Origin: Streptomyces marinisediminis
Lineage (GTDB): Bacteria; Actinomycetota; Actinomycetes; Streptomycetales; Streptomycetaceae
Direction of reading: 5' to 3'
DNA: 64,000 bases
Assembly (NCBI RefSeq): GCF_026262575.1
Contig: NZ_JAPKFL010000008.1
Coordinates: 140,129 to 204,128 of the forward strand
Every line of letters starts with the position of its first letter. The first letter of the stretch is position 1. This document shows positions 58,869-64,000 of the stretch, in pieces. Position numbers and translations under genes: made by a program. Below the pieces are notes generated by a model, which saw only the letters and a program-made list of their open reading frames with translations, was not told the origin of the DNA and did no database searches.

Positions 58869-59852
58869 TCAGTGACGCTCCTGCTTCTGCTTGCACTCCA
58901 CGCACAGCGTGGCCCGGGGGAAGGCCTGCATGCGGGCCTTGCCGATCGGGTTGCCGCAGTTCTCGCACAGGCCGTACGTACCGGCCTCAAGGCGCTCCAG
59001 GGCGCGCTCGCTCTGGTACATCATCTCGCGGGCGTTCTCCGCGATGGCCATCTCGTGCTCGCGCGTGACGTTCTTCGTGCCGGTGTCCGCCTGGTCGTCC
59101 CCGGCGCCGTCACCCGAGTCGCGCATCAGCCCGGCCAGCCCGCGCTCGACGGCGTCGATCTCGGCCCGCAGCCGGTCCACCTCGGTCGCCAGCTCGGTGC
59201 GGGCCTCGTCGACCTCGCTCTCCGTCCACGGGTCCTCGCCCGTGCGGACCGCCAGTTCGTCGGGGGCGGCCGCGACCCGGGCCTGGGGCACCGCCGTGTG
59301 CGTACCGGTCGTCGTCTTCTTCGCAGCCACCGCTTCGGCTCCCGTCTCCCGTTGGGCCGCCTCTCGGCCCACCGTGTCCCTACCCCGCCCGGCGCCGGTG
59401 GGCGCCTGCGGCGCCGCCCGTTTCCGGGCGGCGGCCTGCCGGCCCGCGGCCTCCTCGGCCGGAGCACCGTCGGCCGCGGTCCTCTTCGCCCCGGTCTTTT
59501 TCGCGGGCGCCCGCTCGGCGGCGGCGCGCCGTGCCGCCGCGCCGGTGGGCGGCACGGGCTCTTCCCGCGCGGCGTGCGCGGAGGTGCCCGCCGGCTTCGC
59601 GGGCGGTCGCTCCGCCGCCCGCGCCCGGGCCGCCGGGCCGCCCTTGGCCGGCGCCTTCCTCGCCGCGGCCCCGCCCGTCGGCGCCCGCTTGGCCGGCGCC
59701 TTCTCGGCCGGCGCCTTCTCGGCCGGTGCCGTGTCGGCCGACGCCTCCTCGGTCGGCGCCTTCTCCTCGGCCGCCCGCTTCGCCGGGGTCTTCGCCGCCG
59801 GCTCGTCCGCGCCGTGCGCCGCGTCGGCCGGGGGTCGCTTCGCGGGGGTCAT
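58869..59852 (-). CDS. TraR/DksA-type zinc-finger protein with histone-like N-terminal tail
   Basis: 327 aa. The C-terminal ~110 residues are a DksA/TraR domain: a coiled coil ([23 protein letters not shown]) and a four-Cys zinc finger C296-x2-C299-x17-C317-x2-C320. The ~190 residues before it are Lys/Ala/Pro/Arg-rich repeats of the [10 protein letters not shown] kind, like histone H1 tails, which could bind DNA or RNA polymerase. DksA proteins act in the secondary channel of RNA polymerase with ppGpp in many bacteria; the actinobacterial role is less clear. ATG at 59852 with GGAGGTGG upstream. Its promoter is in the region shared with ileS. Confidence 0.88.
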   Translation of the reverse strand: MTPAKRPPADAAHGADEPAAKTPAKRAAEEKAPTEEASADTAPAEKAPAEKAPAKRAPTGGAAARKAPAKGGPAARARAAERPPAKPAGTSAHAAREEPVPPTGAAARRAAAERAPAKKTGAKRTAADGAPAEEAAGRQAAARKRAAPQAPTGAGRGRDTVGREAAQRETGAEAVAAKKTTTGTHTAVPQARVAAAPDELAVRTGEDPWTESEVDEARTELATEVDRLRAEIDAVERGLAGLMRDSGDGAGDDQADTGTKNVTREHEMAIAENAREMMYQSERALERLEAGTYGLCENCGNPIGKARMQAFPRATLCVECKQKQERH

Positions 59853-60076
59853 GTTGACGGCCACCTCCTGCCGGTCCGGAGCCTGTCCTCGCCGACCCCT
59901 CACATAGTGTGATCTTGCTCGTGAATCGTGCCGGAACGATAAATCGACCCGCGGTGCACGGCAACGGGACGCGCCGAACGGGCGCGATCCGCGGCACGGC
60001 GCCACCGGACGCCGCGAAGGCGTTGTGCCCGGCCCGGCGGCCCGGAAACCGCTCGGCACCCGCTCGCGCGGGCCCG

Positions 60077-60390
60077 TACACTGGGCGCAGCGAAAGGCGT
60101 GGATGGGGACGAGTAGCGTCGTCGAGCAGCCGTGAGCGACCCGGGGACGGTGGAAGCCCGGGGGCGAGCGCGACGTGAAGATCACCCCGGAGCCGCCGGA
60201 GGAAAGCGCGCCCCTGGTCCGGGCGGGTGAGTAGAACCGGCACGCGGGCGGCCGCGGCAGGTGAGGCGGCCGCGCCCAACGAGGGGGTGGTGGGCCGCGG
60301 GTCCGCCGCCAAGGAGGGTGGTACCGCGGGAGGCGCCGCACGGCGCGTCTCGTCCCTCCGACGGAAGCTGCCCTGTCCGCCGGAGGAACC
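60077..60390 (+). promoter_or_regulatory. T-box riboswitch of ileS, translational type
   Basis: The T-box core AGGGTGGTACCGCGG is at 60315-60329. A -10-like TACACT at 60077-60082 predicts the transcript start near 60089. ATC at 60181-60183, followed by A, is the probable Ile specifier codon. The ribosome site CGGAGG (60381-60386) is complementary to CCTCCG (60355-60360) just upstream, so uncharged tRNA-Ile would free the ribosome site rather than block a terminator. This is the arrangement known for actinobacterial ileS T-boxes. Confidence 0.92.
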
Positions 60391-60395
60391 GCCCG

Positions 60396-63300
60396 ATGAG
60401 CCCCACCCCGCAATACCGCCAGGTGCCCGCCCAGGTGGATCTGCCCGCCCTGGAGCACGCCGTGCTCGAGTTCTGGCGGGAGCAGAAGATTTTCGCCCGG
60501 ACGCTGGAGGCGTCCCAGGGCCGCCCCGAGTGGGTGTTCTACGAGGGCCCCCCCACCGCCAACGGCATGCCGGGCGCGCACCACATCGAGGCCCGGGTGT
60601 TCAAGGACGTCTTCCCGCGCTTCCGGACCATGCAGGGCTACCACGTGCCCCGGAAGGCCGGCTGGGACTGCCACGGCCTGCCGGTGGAGCTGGCCGTGGA
60701 GAAGGAGCTGGGCCTGACCGGCAAGCAGGACATCGAGGCGATGGGCATCGCGGAGTTCAACGCCAAGTGCCGCGAGTCCGTCACCCGGCACACCGACGCC
60801 TTCGCCGAGCTGACCCGGCGCATGGGCTACTGGGTGGACCTGGACGACGCCTACCGCACGATGGACCCGCAGTACATCGAGTCCGTCTGGTGGTCGCTGA
60901 AGCAGATCTTCGGCAAGGGCCTGCTCGTGCAGGACCACCGGGTGGCGCCCTGGTGCCCGCGCTGCGGCACCGGCCTGTCCGACCACGAGCTCGCCCAGGG
61001 CTACGAGACGGTCGTCGACCCCTCCGTCTACGTCCGCCTGCCGCTGACCTCCGGTCCGCTCGCCGGCGAGGCCGCCCTGCTGGTGTGGACGACCACGCCG
61101 TGGACGCTGGTGTCCAACACGGCCGTCGCCGCGCACCCGGACGTGCGCTACGTCGTCGCCACGGACGGCACCGAGCGGCTCGTGGTCGCCGAACCGCTGC
61201 TGGCCAAGGCGCTCGGCGAGGGCTGGCAGGCCACGGACCGGTCCTTCACCGGCGCGGAGATGGAGCGCTGGACCTACCGCCGGCCGTTCGACCTGGTCGA
61301 GCTGGAGGGCGCGAACTTCGTCGTCAACGCCGAGTACGTGACGACCGACGACGGCACCGGTCTGGTGCACCAGGCCCCCGCGTTCGGTGAGGACGACCTG
61401 AGGGTGTGCCGCGCCTACGGGCTGCCCGTGGTCAACCCGGTGCGCTCGGACGGCACCTTCGACCCGGCGCTCGGGCTGGTGGGCGGCCAGTTCTTCAAGA
61501 AGGCGGACGAGACCCTCGTCGCCGACCTGGACGCGCGCGGGCTGCTGTTCCGCCACCTGGCCTACGAGCACAGCTACCCGCACTGCTGGCGCTGCCACAC
61601 CGCGCTGCTCTACTACGCCCAGCCCTCCTGGTACATCCGCACCACGCAGATCAAGGAGCAGTTGCTCCAGGAGAACGAGAAGACCCACTGGTACCCGGAG
61701 TCCGTCAAGCACGGCCGCTTCGGGGACTGGCTGAGCAACAACATCGACTGGGCGCTCTCCCGCAACCGCTACTGGGGCACGCCGCTGCCCATCTGGCGCT
61801 GCGCGGACGACCACCTGACCTGCGTCGGCTCGCTGGCCGAGCTGAGCGAGCTGAGCGGGAGCGACCAGAGCGGTCTGGACCCGCACCGCCCGTTCATCGA
61901 CGCCGTCACCTTCACCTGCCCGGCCGAGGGTTGCGCGCTTCGGTCGGTCCGCGTCCCGGAGGTCATCGACGCCTGGTACGACTCGGGTTCGATGCCGTTC
62001 GCGCAGTGGGGCTACCCGTACCGCGGCAAGGAGCTGTTCGAGCAGCGCTACCCCGCGCAGTTCATCTCCGAGGCCATCGACCAGACCCGCGGCTGGTTCT
62101 ACACGCTCATGGCCGTGGGCACGCTGGTCTTCGGGCGCTCCAGCTACGAGAGCGTCGTCTGCCTGGGCCACATCCTGGCCGAAGACGGGCGCAAGATGTC
62201 CAAGCACCTGGGCAACATCCTGGAGCCGGTCCCGCTGATGGAGCAGCACGGCGCGGACGCGGTGCGCTGGTTCATGGCCGCCGGCGGCTCGCCGTGGGCG
62301 GCGCGCCGGGTGGGGCACGGCACGATCCAGGAGGTGGTGCGCAAGACGCTGCTGACCTACTGGAACACCGTCGCCTTCCAGGCCCTGTACGCGCGCACCA
62401 CCGCCTGGGCGCCCGGCGAGGCCGACCCGGCCCCCGGCGAGCGCCCGCTGCTGGACCGCTGGCTGCTGAGCGAGGTGCACGCGCTGGTGGACCTGGTCAC
62501 CCGCGCCATGGAGGACTTCGACACCCAGCGCGCGGGCAAGCTGCTGTCCACCTTCGTCGACGACCTGTCCAACTGGTACGTGCGCCGCTCGCGCCGCCGG
62601 TTCTGGCAGGGCGACAGGGCCGCGCTGCGCACCCTGCACGACGTGCTGGAGACGGTGACGCGGCTGATGGCGCCGCTGGTGCCGTTCGTCACCGAGCGGG
62701 TGTGGCAGGACCTGGTCGTGCCGGTGACGCCCGGCGCGCCGGAGTCGGTGCACCTGGCGAGCTGGCCGGTGGCCGATCCCGGGGCCATCGACGAGCGGCT
62801 GTCCATGGACATGCTCCTGGTGCGCCGCCTGGTGGAGCTGGGCCGGGCCACCCGGGCCGAGTCGGGCGTCAAGACCCGCCAGCCGCTGTCCCGGGCGCTG
62901 ATCGCGGCGCAGGGCTTCGAGCTGCTGGACGACGACCTGCGCGCGCAGATCGCCGAGGAGCTGAACGTCAGCGAGCTGGCCTCGCTCGGTGAGGTCGGCG
63001 GCTCGCTGGTGGACACCACGGCCAAGGCGAACTTCCGGGCGCTGGGACGCCGCTTCGGCAAGCGGACGCAGCCGGTGGCGGCGGCGATCGCGGCCGCGGA
63101 CGCGGCCGAGCTGTCCGCGGCGCTGCGCGCGGGCACGGCCGAGGTGACGGTCGACGGCGAGCGCGTCGGGCTGGCGCCGGAGGAGGTGATCATCACCGAG
63201 ACGCCGCGCGAGGGGTGGTCGGTGGCGTCCGACCCCGGCGCGACGGTCGCGCTGGACCTGGAGATCACCCCGGAGCTGCGCCGCGCCGGCCTCGCGCGGG

Positions 63301-63539
63301 ACGCGATCCGGCTGATCCAGGAGGCGCGCAAGAACAGCGGGCTGGACGTCGCCGACCGGATCGCACTGCGCTGGCGGTCCGCCGACGAGGAGGTCGCTGC
63401 GGCGCTGGCCGAGCACTCCGGCCTCATCGCCGCCGAGGTGCTGGCCGACGAGGTCTCCGCCGACCCGGCGGACGACGCGTTCGGCCCCGCCTTCACCGAC
63501 GAGGCGCTGGGTCTGACGTTCCGCCTGCGCAGGATCTGA
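60396..63539 (+). CDS. ileS: Isoleucyl-tRNA synthetase, type 2 with GAHH signature
   Basis: 1047 aa, class I synthetase of the eukaryote-like IleRS2 kind. The HIGH motif is replaced by G60-A-H-H63 in PTANGMPGAHHIEARVF, while the second signature KMSKH is normal (DGRKMSKHLGN). The editing domain includes LVWTTTPWTLVSN. The long C-terminal part is of type 2 and lacks the zinc-binding end of type 1 enzymes. The swapped GXHH motif is known in some IleRS2 enzymes and linked to extreme mupirocin resistance. ATG at 60396 has GGAGGAA 8 nt upstream, the site governed by the T-box. A 17-bp hairpin follows. Confidence 0.97.
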   Translation: MSPTPQYRQVPAQVDLPALEHAVLEFWREQKIFARTLEASQGRPEWVFYEGPPTANGMPGAHHIEARVFKDVFPRFRTMQGYHVPRKAGWDCHGLPVELAVEKELGLTGKQDIEAMGIAEFNAKCRESVTRHTDAFAELTRRMGYWVDLDDAYRTMDPQYIESVWWSLKQIFGKGLLVQDHRVAPWCPRCGTGLSDHELAQGYETVVDPSVYVRLPLTSGPLAGEAALLVWTTTPWTLVSNTAVAAHPDVRYVVATDGTERLVVAEPLLAKALGEGWQATDRSFTGAEMERWTYRRPFDLVELEGANFVVNAEYVTTDDGTGLVHQAPAFGEDDLRVCRAYGLPVVNPVRSDGTFDPALGLVGGQFFKKADETLVADLDARGLLFRHLAYEHSYPHCWRCHTALLYYAQPSWYIRTTQIKEQLLQENEKTHWYPESVKHGRFGDWLSNNIDWALSRNRYWGTPLPIWRCADDHLTCVGSLAELSELSGSDQSGLDPHRPFIDAVTFTCPAEGCALRSVRVPEVIDAWYDSGSMPFAQWGYPYRGKELFEQRYPAQFISEAIDQTRGWFYTLMAVGTLVFGRSSYESVVCLGHILAEDGRKMSKHLGNILEPVPLMEQHGADAVRWFMAAGGSPWAARRVGHGTIQEVVRKTLLTYWNTVAFQALYARTTAWAPGEADPAPGERPLLDRWLLSEVHALVDLVTRAMEDFDTQRAGKLLSTFVDDLSNWYVRRSRRRFWQGDRAALRTLHDVLETVTRLMAPLVPFVTERVWQDLVVPVTPGAPESVHLASWPVADPGAIDERLSMDMLLVRRLVELGRATRAESGVKTRQPLSRALIAAQGFELLDDDLRAQIAEELNVSELASLGEVGGSLVDTTAKANFRALGRRFGKRTQPVAAAIAAADAAELSAALRAGTAEVTVDGERVGLAPEEVIITETPREGWSVASDPGATVALDLEITPELRRAGLARDAIRLIQEARKNSGLDVADRIALRWRSADEEVAAALAEHSGLIAAEVLADEVSADPADDAFGPAFTDEALGLTFRLRRI

Positions 63540-63553
63540 GCGCCGGGGACTGT

Positions 63554-63598
63554 TCCGCTCCCGCCGGACGAGCTGCCCGCCCGTCCGGCGGGAGCGGA
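63554..63598 (+). terminator. Terminator of ileS
   Basis: Perfect 17-bp inverted repeat (63554-63570 with 63582-63598) with an 11-nt loop, 14 nt past the ileS stop. Confidence 0.88.
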
Positions 63599-64000
63599 CG
63601 GCGGGCCCCGCGTCCACTCCCCCGGGACCACCGGCCGACGGAACACCCGGGACCCCACGCGGCGGGCGGACCACCCGAGCAGGCCCCGGGTGGACGGGCC
63701 CGCGGGGCCGCCCGGCCCACGGGGCACTGGAGCCACCCGGCCAACGGGGCGCGCGGGGCCACCCGGCGGGCGCGCCCGGGAACGCCCGAGGAAGCGAGGC
63801 GCAGGGAGACACCCTGCGGACGGCGGCGGGGTTGCGCCCGGGGCCGGACGCCCGTTCCGCCGCCGGGGGTGCCGGCGCCACGCCGCCCGGCCGGGGGCCC
63901 GTTCCGCCGCACCCCCGACGACGCGCGTCCTGCGCTCCAGCCGGTTGCGCCGGTGGGACAACGGCGGCGGGCCGGGCCCCCCGGGCCCCGGCGCCGGCGC
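63599..64000. other. Unassigned right end of window
   Basis: About 400 nt of extremely GC-rich sequence. Frames on both strands are open but rich in Arg, Pro and Gly and lack recognisable domains, so they look like composition artefacts. It may be the intergenic region before the next gene outside the window. Confidence 0.5.

Noticed and set aside
58869..63881. Very long minus-strand frame covering ileS
   Set aside because: Its first 1343 codons are antisense to ileS and the T-box and are Arg/Gly/Val/Asp-rich; only the last 327 codons (TraR/DksA) have a ribosome site and domains.
63493..63912. Minus-strand frames at the right end
   Set aside because: They overlap the ileS end and terminator, with Arg/Pro/Gly composition and no recognisable domain.

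Overview
The window is about 64 kb of very high-GC DNA with the gene order and gene style of a Streptomyces (or close Streptomycetaceae) core chromosome. Evidence for this is the many GTG starts, the dense 4-nt GTGA/ATGA gene overlaps, hisDCB-small membrane protein-hisH-hisA-ridA-hisF and trpC-trpM-trpB-trpA operons, a PriA-type HisA, HGxxPAAW and Trp-operon membrane proteins, a T-box-controlled ileS, and small conserved actinomycete proteins. From memory this matches the S. coelicolor block running from gltBD to ileS; that comparison was not computed.

Layout. 1-2.6 kb: end of a sugar ABC importer (permease fragment, lipoprotein binding protein) and a small lipoprotein. 2.8-8.9 kb: gltD-gltB, glutamate synthase. 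9.2-11.8 kb: VIT1-type membrane protein, lgt, and a membrane-anchored DsbA-like protein. 12.1-18.1 kb: a plus-strand cassette of two sodium:solute symporters, each with a small membrane partner, around a soluble LytS-type kinase and a LytTR regulator. 18.2-24.8 kb: minus-strand tryptophan/histidine genes (hisI, trpE, two membrane proteins, trpC, trpM, trpB, trpA). 25-26.7 kb: a septum-formation-type membrane protein and a DinB-like protein. 26.8-32.6 kb: the main his operon. 32.8-40.6 kb: a beta-helix/membrane protein, a Lon-N-type protein, a YbaK deacylase, membrane proteins, an ABC exporter, an NYN-domain protein and a 48-aa conserved protein. 40.9-46.3 kb: dnaE, a GC-rich tandem repeat, a membrane protein and a second DsbA-like protein. 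46.5-52.3 kb: PhoD phosphatase, PP2C phosphatase, hydrolase, MscS channel, rluD. 52.5-58.1 kb: an accessory-looking island (PhoX phosphatase, double-domain peptidoglycan amidase, secreted peptidoglycan-binding protein, small secreted inhibitor-like protein). 58.3-63.5 kb: lspA, a TraR/DksA zinc-finger protein with a histone-like tail, and T-box plus ileS. The last 460 bp hold a terminator and no clear gene.

How the parts fit. Glutamate synthase supplies nitrogen to the His and Trp pathways next to it. No trpF is seen in the window, and PriA-type HisA normally covers that step. lgt and lspA, 48 kb apart, are the first two lipoprotein-processing enzymes for lipoproteins such as those at the left end. 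The most notable points are: an IleRS with a GAHH signature in place of HIGH, expected from family knowledge to give strong mupirocin resistance; two genes below the usual ORF cut-off (trpM and a 54-aa membrane protein inside the his operon); perfect palindromes in the his and phoX divergent promoters; candidate LytTR-type repeats in front of the symporter cassette; a 15/16-bp tandem array beside dnaE; and a peptidoglycan-lytic island between rluD and lspA. No rRNA, tRNA, CRISPR, transposase or integrase was recognised.
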